From: Bermanella sp036960565
Lineage (GTDB): Bacteria > Pseudomonadota > Gammaproteobacteria > Pseudomonadales > Oceanobacteraceae
Reading direction: 5' to 3'
Assembly: GCA_036960565.1 (NCBI GenBank)
Contig: JBALXQ010000027.1
Location: 17,243 to 81,242, forward strand
DNA length: 64,000 nt
This document shows positions 53,952 to 63,005 of the stretch, piece by piece. Position 1 is the first letter of the stretch. Each line of letters starts with the position of its first letter. A program made the position numbers and the translations under genes. Below the pieces are notes generated by a model. The model did no database searches and was not told where the DNA came from. It worked only from the letters and a program-made list of their open reading frames with translations.

Positions 53952-54956
53952 ATGAGAGACGGCAGCATTTTATTGCGCCTGGTTCATGAAGCCATGTTGC
54001 AAATGGATATAGATGTCAGCAGCATCTACCGCAAATGCGGTGTGACCTTGTCTCACACCGAAGATAAACAGGCCCGCTTGGAACATAATGCCAATACGGC
54101 ATTTTGGCAGGCGGCAGAGGAAGTGACTCAGGATCCATATATTGGCTTACATATAGCCGAGCATATTCCACTGTATAAGGGGCAAGTGCTTGAATACTTA
54201 TTTTTAAGCAGCGCCTCTTTTGGTGAGGGTTTACAAAGGGGCTTGAGCTACCAGCGTTTAATAACCGATGTGGCTCAGTCTTATCTAGTGATTGAAGAAG
54301 ATGAAGCTTGTCTGGTATTGGATACCAAGATGGGTGACAAACTTAGTCACCACTTTAGTGAGTGTACTATGGTGGGGATGATACAATTTTTTCGCAGCCT
54401 GACCGATGAAGTGTTTAAGGCTAAGCGCATTGAATTCATTTACCCTGAGCCTGCTGACCTAACCGACTATAAACGTATTTTTAATTGCGAGCTGGCTTTC
54501 AATCAATCAAGAAATGCGATTTGTTTTGATGCGCAAGTGTTACAGACAAAATCTCCCCATGCCGAACCCGAGCTATTAACACTTCATGAAAAAGTGGCGG
54601 GAGAGCACCTGGCCAAGTTAGAACAACAAGACATGGTGCTAGAAGTAAAGCGTGTGGTGGGAGAGTTATTGGAACAGCAAGAAGTGAGTCTGGACTTGGT
54701 CGCCGAGAAATTAGGGATTACGGCTAGGAATCTTCGTTCTACTCTTGCCCTAGCCGATACCAGTTTTAATCAAATATTAAGCGAGTATCGATGTTTGCTG
54801 GCTAAAAGATTGTTGGTGCGCACCAATGAATCGGTGGAGGAAATCGTATATTTAACCGGCTTTTCTGAACCCAGTACCTTTTATCGTGCCTTTAAACGCT
54901 GGACCGATATGACGCCTATTGAATATAGGAAGCTAAAAAAAGGCAGTCGTCACTAA
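53952..54956 (+). CDS. AraC-family regulator with arabinose-binding-type N-terminal domain
   Basis: 334 residues. N-terminal ligand domain with DPYIGLHIAEHIPLYKG, then a C-terminal HTH: LGITARNLRSTLALADTSFN and LTGFSEPSTFYRAFKRWTDM. Same architecture as the regulator at 50706-51716. It precedes the acyl-CoA dehydrogenase gene on the same strand; a hairpin between them suggests separate transcripts, but it may still regulate that gene. Confidence 0.9.
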   Translation: MRDGSILLRLVHEAMLQMDIDVSSIYRKCGVTLSHTEDKQARLEHNANTAFWQAAEEVTQDPYIGLHIAEHIPLYKGQVLEYLFLSSASFGEGLQRGLSYQRLITDVAQSYLVIEEDEACLVLDTKMGDKLSHHFSECTMVGMIQFFRSLTDEVFKAKRIEFIYPEPADLTDYKRIFNCELAFNQSRNAICFDAQVLQTKSPHAEPELLTLHEKVAGEHLAKLEQQDMVLEVKRVVGELLEQQEVSLDLVAEKLGITARNLRSTLALADTSFNQILSEYRCLLAKRLLVRTNESVEEIVYLTGFSEPSTFYRAFKRWTDMTPIEYRKLKKGSRH

Positions 54957-54967
54957 GTTATTTATTA

Positions 54968-54993
54968 ACACAGCCCTTGTCTAAGGGCTGTGT
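54968..54993 (+). terminator. hairpin after the AraC gene
   Basis: ACACAGCCCTT, loop GTCT, AAGGGCTGTGT: 11 perfect pairs, 12 bases after the stop. The trailing sequence is only moderately T-rich. Confidence 0.65.
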
Positions 54994-55148
54994 CCTATTC
55001 GTATTTATTCTCCATTCTCCTCTTCAGTATTGACCCATGTCTCCCCTTTTTCTGTCGCTTAAGCCAATGTAAGTATTAGGCACTGCTTTACTCTATGGTT
55101 TTTGCGCCTGTTGTATTTTCAGGTGGCTCTCTTAAATTGGGTAAACAT

Positions 55149-56963
55149 ATGCCAGCTTATAAAGCGCCTTTGACCGACATGAAGTTCTTGATCAATGATG
55201 TTTTTAAATTTCAGGATCATTATCAGAACCTACGAGGGGGTGAAGAAGCCACCCCAGAAATGATTGATGCCATTTTGGAGCATTGTGCTAAATTTTGTGA
55301 AAATGAAATATCACCATTAAATCAAAGCGGTGATGAACAGGGTTGCCGTTTTGAAGATAGGAAGGTGGCAACACCGGATGGTTGGAAACAGGCATATGAT
55401 CAATATGTTGAAGGGGGCTGGCAGGGTCTTTCCTTTCCGGTGGAATACGGTGGCCAGGGATTGCCCTTATCGTTAGGGGTATTTAAGTCGGAGATGATTG
55501 GTACGGCTAACTGGAGCTGGGGAATGTATCCCGGTTTATCACAGGGCGCGATGAATACCATCTTAATGCATGGTGATGAAAAGCAAAAAGATTGCTATAT
55601 GCCGCCTATGGTAGAAGGTCGATGGGCCGGTACTATGTGTTTGACCGAGCCGCAATGCGGCACCGATTTAGGCCAGGTTAAAACCCGTGCTTTGCCACAA
55701 GAAGACGGTAGCTACTTAGTCACTGGCACCAAAATATTTATTTCTTCTGGTGAGCATGATATGACAGAAAACATTATTCATATTGTGTTGGCCCGACTAC
55801 CAGGTGCTCCTGAAGGCACCAATGGTATTTCTTTGTTTATTGTTCCGAAAGTTAACGTAGATGAAACGGGTAATTTACTGGAGCGTAACCCAGTTTATTG
55901 TGACTCCATTGAAAAGAAAATGGGCATACATGGATCGTCTACCTGCGTGATGAATTTCGAAGGTGCTAAGGGCTATTTAATTGGCGAAGAAAATAAAGGT
56001 TTGCATTGCATGTTTACTTTTATGAATACCGCGCGCATAGGTACAGCTATTCAGGGCATAGGTTCATCTGAATTGGCCTATCAAGGGAGTGTGCCGTATG
56101 CCAAAGATCGTTTATCTATGCGTTCACTAACGGGCATTAAGCAGCCCGATAAAGTTGCAGATGCTTTAATTGTTCACCCGGATGTTCGACGCATGCTGCT
56201 GACTCAAAAAGCGTTTTCTGAAGGTGGGCGAGCCATGCTGTATTTTGCCTGCCAGCTGGCCGATAAAATGATGGATTGCCATGCCAAGGGTGACACAAAA
56301 AATTATGATAAATATGATGATGAGTTGGGTTTTTTAACCCCTATCTTAAAGGCGTTTCTAACCGAAGCCGGCAGTGAATCGGCTAACTTAGGCATGCAAG
56401 TTTATGGCGGCCATGGTTTCATTAAAGAATGGGGGATGGAGCAGATTGTAAGGGATGCTCGTATCTCTACTTTATATGAAGGCACCACAGGCGTTCAGGC
56501 ACTTGATTTATTGGGCCGGAAAATATTGTTGGGCAAGTTAAAAACCTTTAAAGGCTTCGTTGGCCAAATAAAGCTGTTTATTAAACAGCATGAAAATAAA
56601 AAAGAAATGAAGCCGTTTATTAAAGTGCTAAAGCGTCACCTTCGTCAGTGGCAATGGAATACGGTTAAAATTGCCTATAAAGCTAACAAAAATCGCGACA
56701 TGGTGGGCTCGGCCTCGGTAGATTACCTTATGTACAGTGGCTATATTGTCATGGCATATTTTTGGGCAAGAATGGCGGATGTGGCTTACACCAAGATGAA
56801 AGAAGAAAAAGGCCTTACTCCATTTTACGTGGCCAAAATTCAAACTGCTGAGTTTTACTTTGAGCGTATTTTACCTCGTACTCTGTCATTGCAAAAAACC
56901 ATGCAAGCCAGTCCAGATTCCTTAATGGGAATGTCGGAAGAAGGTTTTTCCCTAGGGGAATAA
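55149..56963 (+). CDS. acyl-CoA dehydrogenase with extended C-terminal domain
   Basis: 604 residues from ATG 55149 (MPAYKAPLTDMKF), the usual start of this FadE-like group; a start 54 bases earlier lacks a site. CLTEPQCGTDLGQVKT binds FAD and substrate. MQVYGGHGFIKEWGMEQI and ARISTLYEGTTGVQALDLLG hold the catalytic Glu and FAD-binding motifs. Converts acyl-CoA to trans-2-enoyl-CoA in beta-oxidation. Monocistronic with a terminator after it; an AraC regulator lies upstream. Confidence 0.95.
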   Translation: MPAYKAPLTDMKFLINDVFKFQDHYQNLRGGEEATPEMIDAILEHCAKFCENEISPLNQSGDEQGCRFEDRKVATPDGWKQAYDQYVEGGWQGLSFPVEYGGQGLPLSLGVFKSEMIGTANWSWGMYPGLSQGAMNTILMHGDEKQKDCYMPPMVEGRWAGTMCLTEPQCGTDLGQVKTRALPQEDGSYLVTGTKIFISSGEHDMTENIIHIVLARLPGAPEGTNGISLFIVPKVNVDETGNLLERNPVYCDSIEKKMGIHGSSTCVMNFEGAKGYLIGEENKGLHCMFTFMNTARIGTAIQGIGSSELAYQGSVPYAKDRLSMRSLTGIKQPDKVADALIVHPDVRRMLLTQKAFSEGGRAMLYFACQLADKMMDCHAKGDTKNYDKYDDELGFLTPILKAFLTEAGSESANLGMQVYGGHGFIKEWGMEQIVRDARISTLYEGTTGVQALDLLGRKILLGKLKTFKGFVGQIKLFIKQHENKKEMKPFIKVLKRHLRQWQWNTVKIAYKANKNRDMVGSASVDYLMYSGYIVMAYFWARMADVAYTKMKEEKGLTPFYVAKIQTAEFYFERILPRTLSLQKTMQASPDSLMGMSEEGFSLGE

Positions 56964-56987
56964 AAGCATTTATCTAGTTTAAAATTG

Positions 56988-57022
56988 ATGCACCCTTGGG
57001 TTTACTAAGCGGTGCATTTTTT
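56988..57022 (+). terminator. intrinsic terminator after acyl-CoA dehydrogenase
   Basis: ATGCACC followed by CTT, loop, AAG and GGTGCAT, then TTTTT. A long, imperfect stem with a bulge and a T run. Confidence 0.8.
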
Positions 57023-57249
57023 ATGAAAATATTTTTAAATGCCTTCCCTTTTTCACACTCCTTAATGTGGTTGGTAATAAAAAATAAATCTGTTCAAGCA
57101 AAATATTCCAGTAATGCCTCTGGTTATGAACAATAGGCGCTACAGCGTTTCTCTTCAAAACGAATTAACTTCATTTAAGCGCTACCTAGCGTTGAGGGCT
57201 ATACTTTATACCCATAAAGGCCCCTGTGCCGTTATGAAGGAGTATTCAC

Positions 57250-57729
57250 ATGAGTGTTGTATCCCGAGTGGATGAGTATTTGGAGTCTCATCACATAAAG
57301 TATGATCTTGTTAATCATGCCCATAGTAGCAGTTCTTTAAGCTCCGCTAGGCTGGCGCAAATATCGCCAATGAAACTGGCTAAAGCTGTGGTGCTAGAAG
57401 ATCATGAAGGTCGTCGCATGATGGCGCTGTTACCCAGTACTCACAAAATAAGTTTTCATAAATTAGCCGAAGAAATGAATCGAGATTTCCACCTGCTTTC
57501 TGAGCAGCAAGTTTATGAAATGTTTAAAGACTGCCACCCAGGAGCCATACCGCCAGTGAGTCACGCCTATCATATGGATGCAGTTTATGACGACTTACTG
57601 GCCGAACAAAAAGACATATTTTTAGAGGCGGGTGATCATGAATCCTTGATCCACTTAAAACAGGACGAGTTTATTAAGTTGGTTCAGAATTGCCGTCACA
57701 GCCGTTTTAGTGGGGAGGTTTATCACTAG
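57250..57729 (+). CDS. YbaK/EbsC-family aminoacyl-tRNA deacylase
   Basis: 159 residues. The YbaK fold begins VSRVDEYLESHHIKYDLVNH with ARLAQISPMKLAKAVVLE, the conserved Lys near residue 46, and PPVSHAY in the second half. Family members remove wrongly attached amino acids from tRNA. AAGGAG precedes the ATG at good spacing. A YbaK versus ProX call cannot be made by eye. Confidence 0.88.
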   Translation: MSVVSRVDEYLESHHIKYDLVNHAHSSSSLSSARLAQISPMKLAKAVVLEDHEGRRMMALLPSTHKISFHKLAEEMNRDFHLLSEQQVYEMFKDCHPGAIPPVSHAYHMDAVYDDLLAEQKDIFLEAGDHESLIHLKQDEFIKLVQNCRHSRFSGEVYH

Positions 57730-57822
57730 CAGCTAAGGCCTACATCATCAGTTCTTACAAGCAGCTTTGGCTTGTCTGGGCTAAATTGACCTTATTAAAA
57801 TAGCATCAATAAGGTCATTTCA

Positions 57823-58719
57823 ATGCGTTTTTTAGAAGACTCCATGGAAACCCTCACTTGCGTAGACGGCTTAAAACTGGACATTCATGTTTGGCAACCA
57901 GACGCGCCTAAGGGAGTGATTTTGGCCATTCATGGAGGACTAGCTCATGGTGGTGATTACGTGACCCCAGCAAGCTACTTTAAGGCGCAGGGTTATGCCA
58001 TGGTCAGCTATGACTTACGTGGCCATAATAAGCAAAAAAAGGTGTACGTTGAGAAGTTTGATTATCTACTTGAAGATACTCTTTTCTTTTTACAGTGGGT
58101 TAAAAAAACCTATCCAGGCCTGCCTGTTTTTGTAATGGGGCACTCAGTGGGTGGCTTGCTGGCCACTCATTTGGGCTTGGGCTTATTTAAAAATGACCCA
58201 GATATTCTGGGTTATATTATTTCATCTCCATTTTATGTTAATGCCACTCCCGTTCCAAAAGTGATGCAAAGTTTATCGACTCTATTGTCTAAAATAGCGC
58301 CAAAAATGACGGTGCCGCTTGATGATGTTATGGATTATCTCACTCACGATGAGGCGATCACTAAGCGTCATCGCATCGACGAAGAAGATTTTACACGTGC
58401 ACAACAGTGCTCTATGAGATTTGCCAAAGAGCTACAAGGGGCGCAAACCTCACTCCCGCCCAAAATGAAGTCATGGAATTCGCCAATGTTTGCTGTAGTG
58501 GCGGGGCAGGATAAGTTGGCTGATAGTGCTGGCACTAGGCTTTTGTTGGATGAAATAGAGCAGGACCTTCTGACTTATCAATTTCATCAAAATAATTATC
58601 ATGAAAATTTTAATGAATTAAATCGATTGGATATATTTTCTGATATTCACGATTGGATGAAAGAGCTGATGGGTGAAAAAATAGAATTAGAAGAGAGGGT
58701 GACTGCTGTAATCGTTTAG
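57823..58719 (+). CDS. alpha/beta hydrolase (lysophospholipase/monoacylglycerol lipase-like)
   Basis: 298 residues. Oxyanion region ILAIHGGLAHGGDY, nucleophile elbow MGHSVGGLLATH (Ser about 109-111), acid Asp in VAGQDKLADS and His in NNYHENFNEL. Matches the Hydrolase_4 (PldB/MgpL) group. It also carries KAQGYAMVSYDLRGHN. No signal peptide. Probably cleaves lipid esters. The stop is followed by 0.36 kb without a well-supported gene. Confidence 0.9.
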   Translation: MRFLEDSMETLTCVDGLKLDIHVWQPDAPKGVILAIHGGLAHGGDYVTPASYFKAQGYAMVSYDLRGHNKQKKVYVEKFDYLLEDTLFFLQWVKKTYPGLPVFVMGHSVGGLLATHLGLGLFKNDPDILGYIISSPFYVNATPVPKVMQSLSTLLSKIAPKMTVPLDDVMDYLTHDEAITKRHRIDEEDFTRAQQCSMRFAKELQGAQTSLPPKMKSWNSPMFAVVAGQDKLADSAGTRLLLDEIEQDLLTYQFHQNNYHENFNELNRLDIFSDIHDWMKELMGEKIELEERVTAVIV

Positions 58720-58892
58720 CGGTTATTGTTTGGCTTAGTGATTGATTTAGCAATTTATATCGAATATAAAAAATGAGTCTAACTTAAACCTATTTTCTGA
58801 TCGTTGTAGGTGGTGCTATTTCCATAACAGATATAGTGCCAACCGCAGCCTCATATGGTTCTCTAATTTTGTTTGAAAAGCAAAATACCCTC

Positions 58893-59057
58893 CTAACCAC
58901 AGACTCGTTTAATAAGTGACTGATCCTGGTCGACTATTTCCAAAGCCACCAGTGAAAATTCGTCACTATAAGCTAAATATTGGTGCCGTAACGTACGTTT
59001 CGGTCTAATATTAAAATAAGGAATATAGATATACACTGCTAGAAGTTGGCTATTCAT
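58893..59057 (-). CDS. unverified small ORF, 54 residues
   Basis: An open frame from ATG 59057 to TAG 58893, reading MNSQLLAVYIYIPYFNIRPK at its start and YLAYSDEFSLVALEIVDQDQ near the end, a protein-like composition. It fills much of the gap between the hydrolase and the small membrane gene, divergent from the latter. Its Shine-Dalgarno is weak. It may be a real small gene, a degraded remnant or chance. The rest of the gap (58720-58892) shows nothing. Confidence 0.3.
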   Translation of the reverse strand: MNSQLLAVYIYIPYFNIRPKRTLRHQYLAYSDEFSLVALEIVDQDQSLIKRVCG

Positions 59058-59080
59058 TACTCAAATGGAGCACAGGGATT

Positions 59081-59227
59081 ATGGCTAGGAAGAAGGGAAG
59101 TAAAAAGCAGAGGGAAGCGCGGAAGAATTTACTCCAGCAACCATGGTGGCAGTTCAAGGATAATTGGTTTTTCGTGGGGGTCTTTGTGGTTATGGTGCTT
59201 TTTGTAGGCCTGATTGTGACAAACTAG
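59081..59227 (+). CDS. small single-TM protein, 48 residues
   Basis: ATG at 59081 behind AGGG. A highly basic start, MARKKGSKKQREARKNLLQQ, is followed by PWWQFKDNW and one membrane helix FVGVFVVMVLFVGLIVT, so the basic end should face the cytosol (positive-inside rule). It stops at TAG 59227, 52 bases before the HD hydrolase gene on the same strand. Not a recognised family, but the sharp basic/hydrophobic division and ribosome-binding site support a genuine gene. Confidence 0.65.
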   Translation: MARKKGSKKQREARKNLLQQPWWQFKDNWFFVGVFVVMVLFVGLIVTN

Positions 59228-59279
59228 CTCCGAATCTACTGTAGAATCTAGGATAATAAAAAACTATAGGGTAGTAAGC

Positions 59280-59732
59280 ATGACTGAATATGAGGAGTTG
59301 GAAAAAGCTATTTCAATAGCCACCAATGCGCATCAAGGGCAGTTTGATAAAGGTGGTAAGCCTTATATTCTTCATCCTCTGCACCTTATGAATCAACTTA
59401 TGTTTGATGTGCCGTTGGCCGTGATTACAGTGCTGCATGACGTGGTAGAGGATGGCGTCTACACATTTGATGATTTAGTAGCCGAGGGCTTTTCCGATAG
59501 GGTGCTAGCTGCGCTGATACTGCTTACTCATAATGATTTGGATGATTACCTTCAGGATTATATTCCAAAGGTTTGCAGTAATCATGATGCGATACGGGTG
59601 AAAAGAAAAGATTTAGAGCACAACTCAGATATCACTCGACTAAAAAGTGTGCGGGACAAAGACCTAGAGCGGCTACAAAAGTATCATGCCGCCTTTACTA
59701 TGCTAGCTGAAGCGGAGGTGAACTTTAAATAA
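59280..59732 (+). CDS. stand-alone RelA/SpoT-type HD hydrolase
   Basis: 150 residues. KAISIATNAHQGQFDKGG and PYILHPLHLM start the HD fold, the metal-binding pair lies in VLHDVVEDGVY, and RKDLEHNSDITRL matches the later conserved Asn-Asp motif. This is the hydrolase half of RelA/SpoT, as in MESH1-type small alarmone hydrolases; no synthetase domain is present. Degradation of (p)ppGpp or another nucleotide is inferred. Convergent with topB after an 11-base gap. Confidence 0.8.
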   Translation: MTEYEELEKAISIATNAHQGQFDKGGKPYILHPLHLMNQLMFDVPLAVITVLHDVVEDGVYTFDDLVAEGFSDRVLAALILLTHNDLDDYLQDYIPKVCSNHDAIRVKRKDLEHNSDITRLKSVRDKDLERLQKYHAAFTMLAEAEVNFK

Positions 59733-59743
59733 GGGTTAGATAG

Positions 59744-61684
59744 TTAGCCCGATTTTGGTTTTCTATTGCTGGTACTGCTTTTCTTTCTAGGCTTCTTTTT
59801 ACTAAATGGGTTGTGGCTGCTCTTTACACCTTGTAAAGCTTGAGGGATATGTTCTTTGGCCTGACCAATTAGGGAAAACAAGTGGCGGTTCATAGGCGCC
59901 ATAAATCCTTGATAGCTTATTTGTTTCTCACTGATGGCATTTAACTGATTCTCCCACTGTGCGGTCATGTCCGGGGTGATGGCTGACTCAGGCAAGCTGT
60001 TAATAAGCGCCGAGCCCACTTCCGTTGAATGTATTTGTTTGCCTTGGCGTTTGAGGAATTTACGTTTAAATAATAATTCAATAATGCCCGCGCGGGTCGC
60101 CTCAGTACCCAGGCCATCAGTTTCCTTTAGCGTTTTCCGTATCTCTTTGTTTTGCACATAACGCGATATACCTGTCATGGCCGATAAAAGAGTGGCATCG
60201 GTAAAGAATTCAGGTGGCTGAGTTTTTTTATCGTTTATTAGTCCTTGCACGCATAACCATATTTCACCGGCTTTAATGTTAGGCAGAGAAAGTGGTGCTT
60301 TGTCTTTTTTATCTTCCCCATATAATACTTTCCAACCAAGGCTCTTGGTCAAACGAGCCTGAGTTTTAAATATTCCACCCGCAATAGTGGCTTCCAATTT
60401 AGTTTCACTAAAGAGGTAAGGTGGATAAAACTGCATTAAATATTGGCGGGCAATATGATTATAAACTTGTAGCTCTTGCTTACTAAGCTGAGCGGTATTC
60501 ATGTTTTTTTGGCTGGGTATGATGGCATGGTGCGCATCTACTTTTTTATCGTTAAAGGCTTTACTTTTTATTGAGTGATTAGCGCCTTCAGTAAATTTTG
60601 TAAGGCTTGGGCAATTGTGATGTATAGAATTAATGACCATGCCGGCTGCTTTATGTTGTTGCTCGGGTAAATAACGGCTATCCGACCTTGGATAGGTAAT
60701 TAATTGATGGCGCTCATACAGAGCTTGGCAAATATCCAGTACTTGCTTGGCACTTAGGCCAAACTTTTTGGCGGCTTCTATTTGAAGTGTCGAAAGGTTA
60801 AAGGGCAGCGGGGCGGCTTGCGATTTATCTTTTTGTTCAACCCGTGTTATATATGCCTCTTGCCCTGATATACGAGCGCATACATTCTCAGCCAATGGCC
60901 GGTGCAATAAGCGTCCCTCTTCATCTTGGTAATTGGCGCAAGCGTCACTGGGGTGCCATTTAAGTTTTATAGTGTTGTCTTTGTTTTCAGCATTCGGGGC
61001 TATGTGTGCCTCTACCTCATAAAAGTCTCGGCTAATGAATGCTTTTATTTCCTGATCTCGCTTTACCACTAACCCTAATAATGGGGTTTGCACCCGGCCC
61101 ACCGATAAAACTCCCTTATAGCCTGCCTTGCCTCCCTGAATGGTATAGGCTCGGGTCATATTCATGCCATAAAGCCAATCTGCCCTTGAGCGGCACAGGG
61201 CTGATACACACAAGGGGATAAATTCCTGATTACTGCGCATTTCATTTAACGAGCCTTGTACGGCTTGCGGATTTAAATCATTTATTAAAAGCCGTTGAAT
61301 AGAGTCTTTTTTGCTGCCTTTCACCCCCAGGTAATCAATGACTTCGTCTACCAATAACTGTCCTTCTCTATCGGGGTCACCTGCGTGTACTAGGTTATCG
61401 GCTTTTTTAACCAGCTTACGTAATACGCTTAATTGCTGGCGTGTTTGGCTTTTGGGTTGCAATTGCCACTGTGCTGGCACGATGGGCAAATGCTCAAGTT
61501 TCCAAGATTTATAGGCCGCATCGTAGGCATCGGGTTCGGCTTGTTCCAATAAATGCCCAATACACCAGCTCACTACGTCGCCATTGCCAAGCTCTATATA
61601 CCCAGGTTGTTTATTATGGGGCTTGGGCAGCACGGCCGCTATGGCGCGACCTAGGCTAGGTTTCTCGGCTATGTACAGTTTCAT
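59744..61684 (-). CDS. topB: DNA topoisomerase III
   Basis: 646 residues, type IA. Toprim: IAEKPSLGRAIAAVLPK with catalytic Glu, and VHAGDPDREGQLLVDEV with the metal Asp pair. The active-site Tyr is in LITYPRSDSRYLP. VGRVQTPLLGLVV and DGLGTEATRAGIIELL are family motifs. It ends in a Lys/Arg/Ser-rich tail (NPFSKKKPRKKSSTSN) that probably binds DNA. Cleaves and rejoins one strand, resolving linked or recombining DNA. Confidence 0.96.
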   Translation of the reverse strand: MKLYIAEKPSLGRAIAAVLPKPHNKQPGYIELGNGDVVSWCIGHLLEQAEPDAYDAAYKSWKLEHLPIVPAQWQLQPKSQTRQQLSVLRKLVKKADNLVHAGDPDREGQLLVDEVIDYLGVKGSKKDSIQRLLINDLNPQAVQGSLNEMRSNQEFIPLCVSALCRSRADWLYGMNMTRAYTIQGGKAGYKGVLSVGRVQTPLLGLVVKRDQEIKAFISRDFYEVEAHIAPNAENKDNTIKLKWHPSDACANYQDEEGRLLHRPLAENVCARISGQEAYITRVEQKDKSQAAPLPFNLSTLQIEAAKKFGLSAKQVLDICQALYERHQLITYPRSDSRYLPEQQHKAAGMVINSIHHNCPSLTKFTEGANHSIKSKAFNDKKVDAHHAIIPSQKNMNTAQLSKQELQVYNHIARQYLMQFYPPYLFSETKLEATIAGGIFKTQARLTKSLGWKVLYGEDKKDKAPLSLPNIKAGEIWLCVQGLINDKKTQPPEFFTDATLLSAMTGISRYVQNKEIRKTLKETDGLGTEATRAGIIELLFKRKFLKRQGKQIHSTEVGSALINSLPESAITPDMTAQWENQLNAISEKQISYQGFMAPMNRHLFSLIGQAKEHIPQALQGVKSSHNPFSKKKPRKKSSTSNRKPKSG

Positions 61685-61859
61685 AAGTGGCCTTGGTGAT
61701 GGGCGTAGGTGTTACGAGAGCGTTGCTCTCATCCATGCTTTAACTGTATATATAAACAGGTAAATATTCAAGAATGCATGAACAATCAGCGCTCGCTCGG
61801 GGCTGTCTTGCAAATGAACTGTGTTAATATGCCAGACCAAATTTTTAAGACTTAAGTTC

Positions 61860-62921
61860 ATGCCAGTTACCCATTTTATAACCCATCAAGTACACAAAGA
61901 CGCCGATAAGCCTGCCGCTACCTTAAGCTTTTGCGAAAATGAAGCTTTGGTTGAAGATTATGGCCAAAGGGTAATGGGGCAGCTAAAGGGTATTTTCATT
62001 CAGCGATCCGGTAAGCGTTATGGTCGTTTTAGTCCTGAGGTCACTGCGTTTAAAGCGTTAACCTTGGATTGGTTAAGAGATAAACAGAACTTTTTGTCTT
62101 GGTCTAAGAAAATTTGTCATATGTTTGCCGACAAAATGGACAGTACAACGTTAGAGACCCAAGGGTACTTAGCCTTTATTTATGAAGAGCTGGTCGATGG
62201 CGATAAGCTTTATGTGTTTCATTTACGTGAAAAAAGTAACGTGGCATTAAACAGCGAAATGGAGCTAACCGAGACCCGCTTTATAGATTTCTCCAACACT
62301 GGCTTTGCCTTGAGCATTGATACCACCGCATTATTAGAAAACGCTAGTGGTGAATACCTAACCTTTAGTTTTGGTCGCGGCGATAAAGCGGTGCAGAAAC
62401 TATTCTGTGAGGTAACAGGCTTCAGCGACACACTAGACACCGAACAAGAAACCCAAGAATTTTTACAAATAGTGGAAGAGTACACGGCCACTATGCCCAC
62501 TGATCAAGCGAATGAAACCCGCGCCAGTATTGTTGATTTTTGTGTGGAGCAAGACAAGCATGGAGAGGCGGTTGAGTTTAAAATATTGTCTAGCCAATTA
62601 AATGATCAGGCTCCAGAAAAATTTGAAGAGTTTGTTATTCAGAAGCGTCAAGAAAATCGTATCAATACTGCGATCAGTGAGGCAGATCAAGAGGGCGAGC
62701 AAGCCTCTTCAAAAGAAGCGAAGACTGAATTTATTCCCGATAGAAAGAGTTTAAAAAATTACATCCGCTTCAGTGGTAAGAATAAAGATGTAACGTTAAG
62801 TTTTGCTGCCACTGCTTTAGGGGGCGACATTAACTTTGATGCCAACACGAGTGCATTAACCATATCGAATTTGCCTTCGCGCTTATTAAAGCAGCTAAAA
62901 GCTCAAGCGAGTTCAGACTAA
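61860..62921 (+). CDS. nucleoid-associated protein NdpA/YejK family
   Basis: 353 residues from the ATG at 61860; a longer in-frame start reaches into the promoter region. Begins VTHFITHQVHKDADKPAAT, matching the 37-kDa nucleoid-associated protein family. The centre has RFIDFSNTGFALSIDTTALL and KAVQKLFCEVTGF, and the end has FDANTSALTISNLPSRL. Cytosolic and DNA-associated in E. coli. Monocistronic and divergent from topB. Confidence 0.85.
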   Translation: MPVTHFITHQVHKDADKPAATLSFCENEALVEDYGQRVMGQLKGIFIQRSGKRYGRFSPEVTAFKALTLDWLRDKQNFLSWSKKICHMFADKMDSTTLETQGYLAFIYEELVDGDKLYVFHLREKSNVALNSEMELTETRFIDFSNTGFALSIDTTALLENASGEYLTFSFGRGDKAVQKLFCEVTGFSDTLDTEQETQEFLQIVEEYTATMPTDQANETRASIVDFCVEQDKHGEAVEFKILSSQLNDQAPEKFEEFVIQKRQENRINTAISEADQEGEQASSKEAKTEFIPDRKSLKNYIRFSGKNKDVTLSFAATALGGDINFDANTSALTISNLPSRLLKQLKAQASSD

Positions 62922-63005
62922 ATTTGTGTTTTTAACGTGGGAATAGCCGCTTACTGCTTAGGCAACCCAATCATTATTAAATAGCCATTGTTAAGGATAA
63001 CAAAA

